DNA from: Enterobacter ludwigii
GTDB taxonomy: Bacteria; Pseudomonadota; Gammaproteobacteria; Enterobacterales; Enterobacteriaceae
DNA length: 64,000 nt
Direction: 5' to 3'
Assembly: GCA_023023105.1 (NCBI GenBank)
Contig: CP083824.1
Span: 1,426,001-1,490,000 of the forward strand
Below, one piece after another: positions 43,713 through 57,081 of this stretch. Numbering within the stretch: position 1 is the first letter of the stretch; each line of letters starts with the position of its first letter. The position numbers and the translations under genes are program-made. The notes beneath the pieces were generated by a model, which saw only the letters and a program-made list of their open reading frames with translations, was not told the DNA's origin and did not search any database.

Positions 43713-44757
43713 ATAAATCGAACTTTTGCTGAGTTGAAGGATCAGATCACGCATCCTCCCGACAACACAGACCATTCCGTGGCAAAGCAAAAGTTCAGAA
43801 TCACCAACTGGTCCACCTACAACAAAGCTCTCATCAACCGTGGCTCCCTCACTTTCTGGCTGGATGATGAGGCGATTCAGGCCTGGTATGAGTCGGCAAC
43901 GCCTTCATCACGAGGAAGGCCCCAGCGCTATTCTGATCTCGCCATCACCACCGTTCTGGTGATTAAACGCGTATTCCGGCTGACCCTGCGGGCTGCGCAG
44001 GGTTTTATTGATTCCATTTTTGCCCTGATGAACGTTCCGTTGCGCTGCCCGGATTACACCAGTGTCAGTAAGCGGGCAAAGTCGGTTAATGTCAGTTTCA
44101 AAACGTCCACCCGGGGTGAAATCGCACACCTGGTGATTGATTCCACCGGGCTGAAGGTCTTTGGTGAAGGCGAATGGAAAGTCAGAAAGCACGGCAAAGA
44201 GCGCCGTCGTATCTGGCGAAAGTTGCATCTTGCTGTTGACAGCAACACACATGAAGTTGTCTGTGCAGACCTGTCGCTGAATAACGTCACGGACTCAGAA
44301 GCCTTCCCGGGCCTTATCCGGCAGACTCACAGAAAAATCAGGGCAGCCGCGGCAGACGGGGCTTACGATACCCGGCTCTGTCACGATGAACTGCGCCGCA
44401 AAAAAATCAGCGCGCTTATTCCTCCCCGAAAAGGAGCAGGTTACTGGCCCGGTGAGTACGCAGACCGCAACCGTGCCGTTGCTAATCAGCGGCTGAGCGG
44501 AAGCAATGCACGGTGGAAATGGACAACGGAATATAACCGTCGCTCGATAGCGGAAACGGCAATGTACAGAATGAAGCAGTTGTTGGGAGATTCACTGACG
44601 CTGCGTGACTACGATGGTCAGGTAGCGGAAGCTATGGCCATGGTGCGTGCGTTGAACAGGATGACAAAGGCTGGGATGCCAGAAAGCGTGCGTATTGCCT
44701 GAAAATCCAGCCAGCTACAGGGTCGTTCGCACGAAATCTTATTTATTCAACAAAGCC
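43702..44757 (+). mobile_element. IS903-like insertion sequence (IS5 family)
   Basis: A complete element of 1,056 bp. Terminal inverted repeats of 18 bp, left GGCTTTGTTGAATAAATC and right (reversed) GGCTTTGTTGAATAAATA, differ at one position. One transposase gene fills it. Sequence and ends are those of the IS903 group. It has jumped into codon 153 of gspM and shares the orientation of the T2SS operon. Confidence 0.96.
43779..44702 (+). CDS. IS903-type DDE transposase
   Basis: A 307-residue IS5-family transposase. GTG 43779 (KQKFRITNWSTYNKAL) matches the IS903 start; the frame is open from 43734 but that is IS terminal sequence. DDE residues fit HLVIDSTGLKVFGEGEW, AAAADGAYDTRLCHD and the C-terminal YNRRSIAETAMYRMKQLLG. 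The gene has no frameshift, so the element is probably still active. Confidence 0.96.
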   Translation: MAKQKFRITNWSTYNKALINRGSLTFWLDDEAIQAWYESATPSSRGRPQRYSDLAITTVLVIKRVFRLTLRAAQGFIDSIFALMNVPLRCPDYTSVSKRAKSVNVSFKTSTRGEIAHLVIDSTGLKVFGEGEWKVRKHGKERRRIWRKLHLAVDSNTHEVVCADLSLNNVTDSEAFPGLIRQTHRKIRAAAADGAYDTRLCHDELRRKKISALIPPRKGAGYWPGEYADRNRAVANQRLSGSNARWKWTTEYNRRSIAETAMYRMKQLLGDSLTLRDYDGQVAEAMAMVRALNRMTKAGMPESVRIA

Positions 44758-44791
44758 AAGCAGAAATACAGCTCACCTGGAGCAAAACCGC

Positions 44792-45589
44792 ATGAATACT
44801 TTCGCGCTGATGCGGGACACCTGGCCTGTGGGGTTCCCGGCAATGAGTGCGATATTGGGCAGCATTGTGGGGAGTTTTCTTGGCGTCGTCGCCGAGCGCG
44901 TACCTGGCATGGTGATGGAAGAGGAAGGCAGTAGCAATTTGCTGTTCCCAGCCTCGCACTGCCCGGTATGCCAGCACACGCTTGCCGCCTGGGAGAATAT
45001 CCCGCTGGTCAGCTGGCTTGTTTTACGCGGACGCTGTCGAAGCTGCCACACCGCCATCCCATTGCGGATATTTTTAATCGAACTTTTTTCTGCACTTTTT
45101 TTTGGTATTACAGCCTGGTGTATGCCGGACGTACAGGCATTGTTTTCCCTTTGGCTGCTGGCCGCTTTTTTATTGCCGCTGACCATGATCGACTGGCGGT
45201 ATCAACTGCTGCCGGATTGCCTGACCCAGCCGCTGCTCTGGGCGGGATTGCTGCTCCATGCTTTTGACCACCGGTTGCCCTTACGGGATGCGCTGTTCGG
45301 TGCCGTGGCGGGTTACCTGTCGCTCTGGTTACTTTATTGGGCGTTTCGCCTGACAACCGGGCGGGAAGGTCTGGGGTACGGCGATTTTAAGCTGCTGGCG
45401 GCCTTAGGGGCCTGGTGCGGCTGGCAGTCGTTGCCTGTACTTGAATTAGTGGCAGCGTTGAGCGGTATTGTCGGCTATTTCACGTTATTTAATTTAAATA
45501 AAAATAACCTCACGATTTCTTTCGGGCCGTATCTCTCATTTGCTGGAATAGTGGTGTTTATTAGTCAGCAGTTTGCTTTCATTTTTTAA
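44792..45589 (+). CDS. gspO: GspO, prepilin peptidase and N-methyltransferase
   Basis: A 265-residue inner-membrane aspartate protease that cleaves and methylates GspG-K. The zinc tetracysteine motif CPVCQHT and CRSCHTAIP (about residues 53-90) and the catalytic aspartates MIDWRYQLLPD and GYGDFKLL are intact. It originally overlapped gspM (ATGA). The IS now separates it from the operon promoter and from coupled translation, so expression may depend on read-through or an IS-borne outward promoter. Confidence 0.94.
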   Translation: MNTFALMRDTWPVGFPAMSAILGSIVGSFLGVVAERVPGMVMEEEGSSNLLFPASHCPVCQHTLAAWENIPLVSWLVLRGRCRSCHTAIPLRIFLIELFSALFFGITAWCMPDVQALFSLWLLAAFLLPLTMIDWRYQLLPDCLTQPLLWAGLLLHAFDHRLPLRDALFGAVAGYLSLWLLYWAFRLTTGREGLGYGDFKLLAALGAWCGWQSLPVLELVAALSGIVGYFTLFNLNKNNLTISFGPYLSFAGIVVFISQQFAFIF

Positions 45590-48539
<2,950 letters not shown>

Positions 48540-48551
48540 TCTAACCCGATA

Positions 48552-48580
48552 ATCACTCCCCCTCACGAAGGGGGAGTGAT
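48552..48580 (+). terminator. Hairpin after the GH18 chitinase gene
   Basis: Perfect 11-bp stem ATCACTCCCCC / GGGGGAGTGAT with a 7-base loop, 12 bases past the stop. It lacks an immediate T-run but is strong, so expression of the next two genes may be partly independent. Confidence 0.75.
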
Positions 48581-48641
48581 GAAAAATTCATTTTACAGGA
48601 TGTTGGTAGGGAGAAATAACAGAAACTGTCAGCAGGTAAAA

Positions 48642-49082
48642 ATGAAAAAGATCATTTTGTTGTTATTAATAATAAGCCAAAGCGCACTGGCAAACTGTTG
48701 GGATAATGCGGCACGTTATTATCATGTCGACCCGTATTTATTGTATGCCATAGCCAATGTCGAATCCGGTATGAATCCGTATGCGGTGGGACAAAATCAT
48801 GATGGCACGCGTGATGTTGGGTTGATGCAAATTAACAGCTCACATTTTACGGAACTGGAGACCAGAGGTATTGATGAACGCAGACTGATGACCGAGCCCT
48901 GTACCTCCATCATGGTCGGTGCTTCCATTTTGTCCGGAATGATTAAGGTCTATGGCTATAACTGGGAGGCTGTCGGCGCGTATAACGCAGGTTTAAAAAA
49001 AGAGAATTATCCGCAGCGTATGATCTATGCCCATAAAGTCTGGAAAAAATATCAGCAATTAAAATTAGCTGCACAATATTAA
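48642..49082 (+). CDS. Small periplasmic lytic transglycosylase (IagB/IpgF-type)
   Basis: A 146-residue SLT-domain protein. The signal peptide MKKIILLLLIISQSALA is cut near residue 17. Mature CWDNAARYYHVDPYLLYAIA, the catalytic glutamate in ANVESGMNPYAVG and the DVGLMQINSSHF motif are those of IagB/IpgF/PilT-type enzymes that open peptidoglycan for secretion machines. ATG 48642 is chosen for the signal peptide; the frame is open 22 codons further. Its place between two chitinase genes suggests a role in letting the T2SS cross the wall. Confidence 0.9.
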   Translation: MKKIILLLLIISQSALANCWDNAARYYHVDPYLLYAIANVESGMNPYAVGQNHDGTRDVGLMQINSSHFTELETRGIDERRLMTEPCTSIMVGASILSGMIKVYGYNWEAVGAYNAGLKKENYPQRMIYAHKVWKKYQQLKLAAQY

Positions 49083-49213
49083 TGTTTTTTATTTTTGAAG
49101 AATTCCTCAGGGTGTTCTTCGAAAAGAAAAAACAGCTGTCTGTGGTTTATGTATTAATGGATTAATACATAAACCGGGATTTTAATTTTAACTTCAATTA
49201 ACAGGAATCGGAA

Positions 49214-51034
49214 ATGAACAAAAGGACGTTACTAAGTGTGCTCGTTGCCGGAGCATGCGTAGCTCCCTTTATGGCACAGGCTGCCTCGCTGCAAGCGACC
49301 ACCAGTGAGCCATACACCATGAAAGCCAGCGATCTGGCGAAGAAAGAAAAAGAGCTGACCAGTTTCCCGCTGATGGCCTCAGTGAAAGAGACCATTCAGA
49401 CGCTGGATAATGCGCAGGTTGAACTGATTGAGCCAGGCCGTGCAGCGAACCCGGAAAACGTGAAGCGCGTTGAAGGCATTGTTAAGGCCAGCGACTGGGA
49501 ATATCTCTTCCCGCTGCGTGCGCAGGCGTACACCTATAGCAACTTCCTGAAAGCGGTCGGTAAATTCCCGGCGCTGTGTAAGACCTATAAGGATGGTCGC
49601 GACAGCGACGCCATCTGCCGTAAAGAGCTGGCAACCATGTTTGCTCACTTCGCTCAGGAGACTGGCGGCCATGAAAGCTGGCGTCCGGAAGCCGAATGGC
49701 GTCAGGCGCTGGTTCACGTACGTGAAATGGGCTGGAGCGAAGGGCAGAAGGGGGGCTATAACGGCGAATGTAACCCGGACGTCTGGCAGGGTCAGACCTG
49801 GCCGTGCGGTAAAGATAAAGACGGCGATTTCCTGAGCTACTTCGGTCGCGGCGCGAAACAGTTGTCTTACAACTACAACTATGGCCCGTTCTCTGAAGCG
49901 ATGTACGGTGACGTGCGTACGCTGCTCGATAAACCTGAGCTGGTGGCGGATACCTGGCTGAACCTGGCGAGTGCGATCTTCTTCTTCGCCTATCCACAGC
50001 CACCAAAACCCAGCATGCTGCAGGTTATTGACGGCACATGGCAGCCGAACGATCGCGATAAAGCCAACGGTCTGGTACCGGGCTTCGGCGTGACCACCCA
50101 GATCATCAACGGCGGCGTAGAATGCGGCGGTCCGACTGAAATTGCCCAGTCGCAAAACCGTATCAAGTACTACAAAGAGTTCGCGAACTACCTGAAGGTT
50201 CCGGTTCCGGCGAATGAAGTGCTGGGCTGCGCCAACATGAAGCAGTTCGATGAAGGAGGTGCTGGCGCGCTGAAGATTTACTGGGAGCAGGACTGGGGAT
50301 GGAGCGCGGATACACCAAGCGGTCAGACGTACTCTTGCCAGCTGGTGGGCTACCAGACGCCATACAGCGCGTTCAAAGAGGGCGACTACAGCAAATGCGT
50401 ACAGCACTTCTTTAACGTGAATATCGTTAACGATGACGGCTCAACAACCACGCCGGATGAAACCCCGGTAGCACCAGCGCCATCGGAAGAGGAAACCCCG
50501 GCTCCGGCGCCCGTTCCGGATGAAACGCCTGCAGAACCGACGGCTGTCAATCACGCACCGGTCGCGCATATTGCCGGCCCAATCGGTGCGGTTGACGCAG
50601 GTGCACAGGTTTCTCTGAGCGCCGAAGGTTCGACAGATGCTGATGGTAACAAACTGACTTATACCTGGCGCTCTCAGGATGGTCAGACTGTGACGGGTCA
50701 GGATAAAGCGGTTGTGACCTTCAGAGCCCCAGAAGCGGCGACGGCGCAGCAGGTTGAAATTAGCCTCACGGTTAGCGACGGTGAACTGAGCAGCACAACC
50801 TCTTATCTGCTGAACGTGAAGGCGAAAGCGGTTCCTTCTCAGGACGAAGGGACATCCGACTCTTACGCCGCGTGGAGTGCGAACAGTAAGTACAAAGCAG
50901 GTGATATCGTGAACAACCACGGTAAACTCTTCCAGTGCAAACCGTTCCCGTACAGCGGCTGGTGTAACACGGCTCCGGCGTACTATGAACCCGGCGCAGG
51001 TCTGGCATGGTCTGACGCCTGGACGGCGCTGTAA
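49214..51034 (+). CDS. Secreted GH19 chitinase with PKD and chitin-binding domains
   Basis: A 606-residue protein: signal peptide about 1-23 ([18 protein letters not shown]), an N-terminal helical region, a GH19 catalytic domain (about 60-410), a Thr/Pro/Glu linker ([17 protein letters not shown]), a PKD domain (about 440-535, [18 protein letters not shown]) and a C-terminal CBM5/12 chitin-binding domain ([18 protein letters not shown]). The catalytic glutamate is in [12 protein letters not shown] near residue 148; [19 protein letters not shown] is the family substrate-binding segment. It acts on chitin with inverting stereochemistry, complementing the GH18 enzyme. Likely T2SS cargo. Confidence 0.95.
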   Translation: MNKRTLLSVLVAGACVAPFMAQAASLQATTSEPYTMKASDLAKKEKELTSFPLMASVKETIQTLDNAQVELIEPGRAANPENVKRVEGIVKASDWEYLFPLRAQAYTYSNFLKAVGKFPALCKTYKDGRDSDAICRKELATMFAHFAQETGGHESWRPEAEWRQALVHVREMGWSEGQKGGYNGECNPDVWQGQTWPCGKDKDGDFLSYFGRGAKQLSYNYNYGPFSEAMYGDVRTLLDKPELVADTWLNLASAIFFFAYPQPPKPSMLQVIDGTWQPNDRDKANGLVPGFGVTTQIINGGVECGGPTEIAQSQNRIKYYKEFANYLKVPVPANEVLGCANMKQFDEGGAGALKIYWEQDWGWSADTPSGQTYSCQLVGYQTPYSAFKEGDYSKCVQHFFNVNIVNDDGSTTTPDETPVAPAPSEEETPAPAPVPDETPAEPTAVNHAPVAHIAGPIGAVDAGAQVSLSAEGSTDADGNKLTYTWRSQDGQTVTGQDKAVVTFRAPEAATAQQVEISLTVSDGELSSTTSYLLNVKAKAVPSQDEGTSDSYAAWSANSKYKAGDIVNNHGKLFQCKPFPYSGWCNTAPAYYEPGAGLAWSDAWTAL

Positions 51035-51040
51035 AAGCAA

Positions 51041-51065
51041 ACGGCAACCGAAGGGTTGCCGTTTT
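51041..51065 (+). terminator. Terminator after the GH19 chitinase gene
   Basis: Stem ACGGCAACC / GGTTGCCGT with a 4-base loop followed by TTT, 6 bases past the stop. Confidence 0.88.
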
Positions 51066-51089
51066 CGTGTTCGCACCTTGCTGTTGTAG

Positions 51090-51117
51090 GCCCGGTAAGG
51101 CGAAGCCGCCACCGGGC
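51090..51117. repeat. REP unit between the GH19 gene and ybjS
   Basis: GCCCGGT (51090-51096), AAGGCGAAGCCGCC loop and ACCGGGC (51111-51117), preceded by TTGTAG. A classic REP sequence between convergent genes, marking the right end of the inserted T2SS block. Confidence 0.85.
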
Positions 51118-51124
51118 AAAAAGG

Positions 51125-52138
51125 CTAGCGATGAAGCTTCCCGTGGTCCCGCAACCACGCCGCCGTGCGCACAATCCCTTCATCCAGCGTCACGATCGGT
51201 TTATACCCCAGCTCGTTCTCTGCGCGGGTAATATCCAGCGTGAAATCAAAGTTGAGCTTGGATACCCCATAGTGCGTCAGCGCGGGCTCTTTGGCCGATT
51301 TACTGCCAAAACGCTCCATGCTGCGGGCGATCATGTCCAGCATCGGGTAGGGCACGGAACGGATACGGCAGTTGATCTGCAGTTCATCAATCAGCCGTTG
51401 CACAATGCTGCGTAACGAACACGGCTCGCCGTTGGTGATGTTGTAGGCACGGCCGGAAATCAGCTTATCGCAGTCCGGCTGACTTGCCAGCCACATGGCG
51501 TGAACCGCATTTTCATAGTAGGTCATATCCACCAGCGCATCGCCGCCGCGCGGCAGCAGCACGCTGCCGTAGTGGTGCATCATCTGCGCCAGACGCGGAA
51601 TAAACACCTTGTCGTGCGGCCCGAACAGGCTCTGCGGACGCAGTACCGTAAAACGGGTATGCGGGTTTGACTGCGCCAGCAGGTCAATCACCTCTTCGCT
51701 GGCCGCCTTGCTGCGGGCAAACTCACAGGCAAAACGTGCGGGGCGGAAATCTTCCTGCACGTCACGATGGTGGTGATAATCGAAATAGAGCGATGGGGAG
51801 GAGATATGGATAAAGTTACGCACGCCCCAGGCAACGGCCCATTCGCCCAGACGGCGGGTTGCCCGCACGTTAGCGAGGTCAAAGGCTTCCTGGGTTCCCC
51901 ACGGAGAGGTGAAACTGGAGCAGTGCCACAGCGTGTCGATACCGGCGAGCATCACTTTCGCCTGAGAGGAGACCAGCTCCGTCAGGTCAGCATGGACAAA
52001 CTCTGCGCCCATTTTTTGCAGCAGTTTTCCCATCGCTTCGTTGCGACCGGTAGCCCTGACGCTGATGCCTTTGTTGCGCAGAAATTCGACCGCATTTCGG
52101 CCTAAGCCGCTGGTCGCCCCGGTAACCAGTACCTTCAT
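51125..52138 (-). CDS. ybjS: YbjS, NAD(P)-dependent epimerase/dehydratase-type protein
   Basis: A 337-residue extended SDR with the N-terminal [20 protein letters not shown] (GxxxGxG) and the NAD-binding LWHCSSF and [12 protein letters not shown] segments; length matches E. coli YbjS. The active-site Tyr of the YxxxK motif is not clear, so catalysis is uncertain. Substrate unknown. It lies downstream of ybjT and upstream of the REP. E. coli ybjS and ybjT form an operon with ltaE and poxB. Confidence 0.93.
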   Translation of the reverse strand: MKVLVTGATSGLGRNAVEFLRNKGISVRATGRNEAMGKLLQKMGAEFVHADLTELVSSQAKVMLAGIDTLWHCSSFTSPWGTQEAFDLANVRATRRLGEWAVAWGVRNFIHISSPSLYFDYHHHRDVQEDFRPARFACEFARSKAASEEVIDLLAQSNPHTRFTVLRPQSLFGPHDKVFIPRLAQMMHHYGSVLLPRGGDALVDMTYYENAVHAMWLASQPDCDKLISGRAYNITNGEPCSLRSIVQRLIDELQINCRIRSVPYPMLDMIARSMERFGSKSAKEPALTHYGVSKLNFDFTLDITRAENELGYKPIVTLDEGIVRTAAWLRDHGKLHR

Positions 52139-52231
52139 ATCAATCCACTGTGTTGAAAAAGAATTTCGTGCGCATTCTTTCGTGAATTACGGCGGGTTGC
52201 AATGGGAAAGGTGAAAGAAAGAGAGTTTTAT

Positions 52232-53668
52232 TTAGAACTTTTCCGTCTTTTGTTCTGCCAGTTGCGCAATCCGCTTCGCCATTCCCCGGAAGATAAACAG
52301 ATGTGCGGGGATCATGAACAACCAGTAGAACAGACCCGGCATCCCGTGCGGATGCCACCAGGCGCGGACATCCAGTTCGCGATGGTCGCCTTTGTCTTTC
52401 AGCGTAAAGCAGAGTCGACCCAGCCCCGGAGCTTTCATACCGAACAGCAGTGCCAGCTGCTTTTCCGGCTCGACGATGATGACCTTCCAGCTGTCGACCG
52501 CATCGCCCACTTCAAGGTAAGGACGAGCAGGGCGGCCTTTTGCCAGCCTGTGTCCCACCAGCAGATCCATTGCTCCACGCGTTTGCCAGAGAATATTGCC
52601 GAAGAAATAACGTTCTTTGCCGCCAATCTGGTTCACCACGTCCCACAGCGCCGCCAGACTTGCCTGCGTTTTTACCGTGCAGCCGGCCTGTTTGGGATAA
52701 TAACCATACTCCGGTCGCCAGCGGGCAAACGCCTGGGCGTCGTAACCCCAGTCGCTGGAGTTTACCAGTTGCTCTTCTTCTTTCAGCGTATTGCGCACGG
52801 CATCATCAAAGCGGATCAGGTTCTGGGGAATGAGTGCCCGCAGCTCGCGATCGTCCGCCAGTAAATCATGTTTGAGTCCCTGGATCAGCGCTTTGGCGGT
52901 CGTCGGCGGCACAGAGGTAATCACATTCAAAAACCACACCGAAATCCAGCGGGTTGGAAAGGGGATGGGGATCAGCCAGCGTTTACGGCCGCTGACGCGC
53001 ATGAAATGTTCAAACTGCTCCTGATAGCTCAGCACTTCCGGGCCTGCCGCCTCCAGCACGCGGTGTTGCTCCGCCGGGTGGTCCAGCAGCGCCACCAGAT
53101 AATGCAGTAAATTTTCCAGCGCAATCGGCGTGGTGCGCGAACGGACCCAGCGCGGCGGCGTGAGTACCGGCAGGTTGTAGACCATATCGCGCATCACTTC
53201 GAAGGCGGCGGAGCCCGCGCCGACGATAATTCCGGCGCGCAGTTCGGTAACAGGGATAGTGGCGCCGCGCAGGGTTTCCGCCGTCAGCTGGCGGGCACGC
53301 AGATGATCGGATTGCTCATGTTCGGGCGCCTGGAGCGAGCTTAAAAAAATGACCTGCTTCACCGGCGTTTGCAGCAGGGCATCGCGGACGTTCATCGCCA
53401 CCTGACGCTCGTGGGCGATAAAATCTCCGCCTTCACCCATGCTATGCACCAGGTAGTAAAGCGTGTCGACCCCTTCCAGCAGCGCGGGAAGTTCCTTCGG
53501 CCAGTTGAAGTCAACATTATGGCAGGTGACGCCAGGCAAACTGAGTTTTTGCAGACGTTCGGTGTTGCGTGCCGCGGCCAGCACCTGATGCCCCTGCTGG
53601 CTTAATACAGTGGTGAGATGCTGACCGATATACCCGCTGGCGCCGAGCACCAGAATGCGTTGCGGCAC
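52232..53668 (-). CDS. ybjT: YbjT, NAD(P)-binding protein with DUF2867 domain
   Basis: A 478-residue protein. An N-terminal Rossmann domain ([20 protein letters not shown], about 1-290) is joined to a DUF2867 domain (about 310-470, [40 protein letters not shown]). Length matches the E. coli protein. Function unproven. It begins 10 bases after ltaE and ends 93 bases before ybjS. Confidence 0.93.
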   Translation of the reverse strand: MPQRILVLGASGYIGQHLTTVLSQQGHQVLAAARNTERLQKLSLPGVTCHNVDFNWPKELPALLEGVDTLYYLVHSMGEGGDFIAHERQVAMNVRDALLQTPVKQVIFLSSLQAPEHEQSDHLRARQLTAETLRGATIPVTELRAGIIVGAGSAAFEVMRDMVYNLPVLTPPRWVRSRTTPIALENLLHYLVALLDHPAEQHRVLEAAGPEVLSYQEQFEHFMRVSGRKRWLIPIPFPTRWISVWFLNVITSVPPTTAKALIQGLKHDLLADDRELRALIPQNLIRFDDAVRNTLKEEEQLVNSSDWGYDAQAFARWRPEYGYYPKQAGCTVKTQASLAALWDVVNQIGGKERYFFGNILWQTRGAMDLLVGHRLAKGRPARPYLEVGDAVDSWKVIIVEPEKQLALLFGMKAPGLGRLCFTLKDKGDHRELDVRAWWHPHGMPGLFYWLFMIPAHLFIFRGMAKRIAQLAEQKTEKF

Positions 53669-53678
53669 GTGAGGCTCC

Positions 53679-54680
53679 TTATCGCTGTAAAAACGCCTGC
53701 CAGTGTTTCACCACCTCTGACAGCTGTTCGCGGCTCACGTCGAGATGCATGACCAGACGCACGACAGGTGAGGCGTTGATCAGCACGCCACGGGCTTTCA
53801 TAAATTCACCCAGCACGGCAGCGTGTTCGTCACCCACGCGAACGAACAGCATGTTGGTGTCGTGGCGCATTACGTCGGCGCCAATCTCGCGCAGCTGCGC
53901 CGCCATCCACGCGGCGTTGTCGTGATCGTCCTTCAGGCGCGCCACGTTGTTTTTCAGGGCATACAGCCCGGCCGCCGCCAGAATACCCGCCTGACGCATG
54001 CCGCCGCCGGTCATTTTGCGCCAGCGGTTGGCACGCTTGATGTAGTCCGCATTGCCCACCAGCAGGGAGCCTACAGGCGTGCCCAGCCCTTTAGAGAGGC
54101 AAATGGTGAACGAATCGCAATATTGCGCGATCTCTTTTAGCTCGCAACCGTACGCCACCACGGCGTTAAAGATGCGTGCGCCATCCACGTGCAGGCCAAG
54201 TTTGCGCTCGCGAGTGAATTCCCACGCGGCTTTCAGGTATTCGCGAGGCAGCACTTTGCCGTTGTGGGTATTTTCCAGACTGAGCAGTTTTGTGCGAGCA
54301 AAGTGAATATCGTCAGCTTTGATTTTCGCCGCGACTTTATCGAGCGGCAGGGTGCCGTCCGGCGCGGCGTCAATTGGCTGTGGCTGAATGCTGCCGAGCA
54401 CCGCCGCACCGCCTGCTTCATACAGATAGTTATGCGCGCCCTGGCCCACGATGTACTCTTCGCCGCGCTCGCAGTGGCTGAGCAGCGCCACCAGGTTGGC
54501 CTGCGTACCGGTGGGCAGGAACAGAGCGGCCTCTTTCCCGCTGAGCTCTGCGGCATAGCGCTGCAGCTCGTTAACCGTCGGATCGTCACCATAGACGTCG
54601 TCCCCGACCGGAGCGGCCATCATCTCTTCGAGCATGGCGCGGCTCGGACGGGTTACGGTATCACTGCGTAAATCAATCAT
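53679..54680 (-). CDS. ltaE: LtaE, low-specificity L-threonine aldolase
   Basis: A 333-residue PLP enzyme (E. coli length). It cleaves L-threonine and L-allo-threonine to glycine and acetaldehyde. Hallmarks are the N-terminal [36 protein letters not shown], and the PLP lysine in [19 protein letters not shown]. It lies between poxB and ybjT on the minus strand with only 37 bases to poxB, so it is probably co-transcribed with poxB. Confidence 0.97.
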   Translation of the reverse strand: MIDLRSDTVTRPSRAMLEEMMAAPVGDDVYGDDPTVNELQRYAAELSGKEAALFLPTGTQANLVALLSHCERGEEYIVGQGAHNYLYEAGGAAVLGSIQPQPIDAAPDGTLPLDKVAAKIKADDIHFARTKLLSLENTHNGKVLPREYLKAAWEFTRERKLGLHVDGARIFNAVVAYGCELKEIAQYCDSFTICLSKGLGTPVGSLLVGNADYIKRANRWRKMTGGGMRQAGILAAAGLYALKNNVARLKDDHDNAAWMAAQLREIGADVMRHDTNMLFVRVGDEHAAVLGEFMKARGVLINASPVVRLVMHLDVSREQLSEVVKHWQAFLQR

Positions 54681-54717
54681 GGCATGTCCTTATATTTAAA
54701 AGGCGATGCCAGATGTT

Positions 54718-56436
54718 TTACCTGAGCCAGTTCGTTTTTGCCAGTTCGATCACCTCATCGCCGCGGCCGCTGATGATGGCGCGCAGCATGTAGAGGCTAA
54801 AGCCTTTGGCCTGTTCCAGTTTGATTTGCGGTGGGATCGCCAGCTCTTCTTTGGCGACCACCACGTCCACCAGTACCGGGCCGTCAATGGAAAAGGCGCG
54901 CTGCAGGGCTTCATCCACCTCTGACGCTTTTTCCACGCGAATACCGGTGATGCCGCAGGCCTCGGCGATACGCGCGAAGTTAGTGTCGTGCAGTTCGGTG
55001 CCGTCCGTCAGGTAGCCGCCGGCCTTCATCTCCATGGCCACGAAGCCCAGCACGCTGTTGTTAAAGACCACGATTTTCAGCGGGAGCTTCATCTGCACCA
55101 CCGACAGGAAATCCCCCATCAGCATGCTGAACCCGCCGTCGCCGCACATCGCCACGACCTGACGTTCCGGTGCCGTGGCTTTCGCCCCCAGCGCCTGCGG
55201 CATGGCGTTGGCCATCGAACCGTGGTTGAACGAGCCGAGCAGGCGACGTTTCCCGTTCATTTTCAGATAGCGCGCTGCCCACACGGTTGGCGTGCCCACG
55301 TCGCAGGTAAAGATGGCGTCGTCGTCGGCAAAATGGCTGATCTGCTGCGCCAGATACTGCGGGTGAATGGCTTTGTCGCTCGGTTTAGCGAGGTCGTCCA
55401 GCCCCTTGCGCGCATCGTGATAGTCGCTCAACGCCTTATCGAGGAACCTGCGGTCCGTTTTTTCTTCCAGCAGCGGCAGCAGGGCGGCAAGGGTGGATTT
55501 AATATCGCCCACCAGCGCCATATCGACCTTGCTGTGCGCGCCGATACTGGCGGGGTTGATATCAATCTGAATGATTTTGGCATCCGTTGGGTAAAACGCG
55601 CGATACGGGAACTGCGTGCCGAGCAAAATGAGCGTGTCGGCATTCATCATCGTGTGGAAACCGCTGGAAAAGCCGATTAAGCCGGTCATACCCACATCAT
55701 AGGGGTTATCGTACTCAACATGCTCTTTGCCGCGCAGGGCGTGGACGATCGGCGCTTTGAGCTTACCGGCGAACTCAAGTAATTCTTTATGTGCGCCTGC
55801 ACAGCCGCTGCCGCACATCAGGGCAATATTGCTGGAATAGCGCAGCAGTTGCGCCAGTTTTTTCAGCTCTTCTTCGGCTGGCGTCACCACTGGCTGTGGC
55901 GCATGATACCAGTGGCTGCTGGCGGTTTCTGGTGCGGCCTTGAGCGCGACGTCGCCAGGTAACACGACCACGGAAACACCCCGATTCAGCACAGCTTTGC
56001 GCATGGCAATCGCCAGGACCTGAGGGATCTGCTCGGGTGTCGAAACAAGCTCGCAATAGTGGCTACATTCACGGAACAGCTCCTGCGGATGCGTCTCCTG
56101 AAAATAGCCGCTGCCGATCTCTGTAGACGGAATATGAGCGGCAATCGCCAGCACCGGCACGTGGTTACGGTGGCAATCAAACAGACCGTTGATTAAATGC
56201 AGGTTTCCCGGCCCACACGATCCGGCGCAGACGGCCAGTTCCCCCGTGAGCTGGGCTTCGGCACCGGCGGCAAAGGCGGCGACCTCCTCATGACGGGTCG
56301 GCATCCATTCAATGGTTTTCATCTTGTTGAGACTGTCGCTCAGTCCGTTAAGTGAATCGCCGGTGACACCCCAGATGCGTTTTACGCCTGCTTGTTCCAG
56401 GGTTTTCGCTATGTATGCAGCCACAGTTTGTTTCAT
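54718..56436 (-). CDS. poxB: PoxB, pyruvate dehydrogenase (quinone)
   Basis: A 572-residue thiamine-diphosphate and FAD enzyme that oxidises pyruvate to acetate and CO2, passing electrons to the quinone pool. ATG 56436 ([17 protein letters not shown]) gives the E. coli length; the frame is open 23 codons further. The N-terminal catalytic Glu lies in [20 protein letters not shown] sequence ([13 protein letters not shown]), and the C-terminal ThDP motif begins [17 protein letters not shown]. The last residues [12 protein letters not shown] are the lipid-binding tail. In E. coli it is sigma-S dependent. Confidence 0.97.
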   Translation of the reverse strand: MKQTVAAYIAKTLEQAGVKRIWGVTGDSLNGLSDSLNKMKTIEWMPTRHEEVAAFAAGAEAQLTGELAVCAGSCGPGNLHLINGLFDCHRNHVPVLAIAAHIPSTEIGSGYFQETHPQELFRECSHYCELVSTPEQIPQVLAIAMRKAVLNRGVSVVVLPGDVALKAAPETASSHWYHAPQPVVTPAEEELKKLAQLLRYSSNIALMCGSGCAGAHKELLEFAGKLKAPIVHALRGKEHVEYDNPYDVGMTGLIGFSSGFHTMMNADTLILLGTQFPYRAFYPTDAKIIQIDINPASIGAHSKVDMALVGDIKSTLAALLPLLEEKTDRRFLDKALSDYHDARKGLDDLAKPSDKAIHPQYLAQQISHFADDDAIFTCDVGTPTVWAARYLKMNGKRRLLGSFNHGSMANAMPQALGAKATAPERQVVAMCGDGGFSMLMGDFLSVVQMKLPLKIVVFNNSVLGFVAMEMKAGGYLTDGTELHDTNFARIAEACGITGIRVEKASEVDEALQRAFSIDGPVLVDVVVAKEELAIPPQIKLEQAKGFSLYMLRAIISGRGDEVIELAKTNWLR

Positions 56437-56587
56437 GGTTGTCCGTCTCCTTTTTGTGATATCGCTTACAAGCTTAGAAGAAAGTCTCCGTATTGCCCGC
56501 CGCATCCCCCCAATTAAAAGGTGCTGTTCACGCGCAATTATTCGGCATAATCTGGTGATACCTCAGTGAAAACAGGAATCATTTCAA

Positions 56588-57022
56588 ATGGTTAAATCAT
56601 TGTTAATTGCTGTTAATGAAAAGCTATCGTGCGACGATCTTGGCAAACTCTTGTTACGACTTGCCGTGGGTGGGCTAATGCTGTTTCACGGCTTGCATAA
56701 GTTGTTTGGTGGTGTGGGATTCATCAGCGGCATGCTGGTGGAAAAAGGGTTGCCGGGGTTTATCGCCTATGGCGTTTTGATTGGCGAAGTCGTGGCACCG
56801 ATCCTGATTATCATTGGGCTCTTTACGCGCCCGGCCGCGCTGGTGCTGGCATTTACGATGATTGTGGCGTGGTTAATGGTGGGCATCGGTGAAACGTTCA
56901 CCCTTGACGCTGTCGGAGCATGGGGAATTGAAAGCCTGGTGTATTTCTTTATCGGCTCGCTGGCAGTCGCGTTTTTAGGGGCTGGGCGGTTTGCGGTAGG
57001 GAAAGGTCCTGAGTGGCAGTGA
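56588..57022 (+). CDS. DoxX-family membrane protein
   Basis: A 144-residue protein with four hydrophobic helices of the DoxX type (LLLRLAVGGLMLFHGLHKLF; FIAYGVLIGEVVAPILIIIG; ALVLAFTMIVAWLMVGIG; SLVYFFIGSLAVAFLGAG). DoxX proteins are linked to quinone or thiosulfate oxidation, but the role in enterobacteria is not settled. It is divergent from poxB and absent at this place in K-12. The next gene hcr is convergent. Confidence 0.88.
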   Translation: MVKSLLIAVNEKLSCDDLGKLLLRLAVGGLMLFHGLHKLFGGVGFISGMLVEKGLPGFIAYGVLIGEVVAPILIIIGLFTRPAALVLAFTMIVAWLMVGIGETFTLDAVGAWGIESLVYFFIGSLAVAFLGAGRFAVGKGPEWQ

Positions 57023-57033
57023 GGAAAACAAAA

Positions 57034-57060
57034 GCCCGGTGGCGCTAGCGCTTGCCGGGC
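57034..57060 (-). terminator. hcp-hcr terminator
   Basis: On the minus strand GCCCGG (57060-57055), an internal CGCTAGCG palindrome, CCGGGC (57039-57034) and then TTTTGTTTT. Located 20-50 bases past the hcr stop. Confidence 0.8.
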
Positions 57061-57081
57061 CTGTGATCGAACGTTTAACGT

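Larger units (their letters stand above)
43693..44766. repeat. 9-bp target site duplication AAGCAGAAA around the IS
   Basis: AAGCAGAAA at 43693-43701 and again at 44758-44766, directly abutting both IS ends. A 9-bp duplication is normal for IS903 and the perfect match suggests a recent insertion. Confidence 0.97.

Noticed and set aside
49379..50407. 342-codon minus-strand frame inside the GH19 chitinase gene
   Set aside because: Antisense shadow of a clear enzyme gene; its composition is not protein-like.
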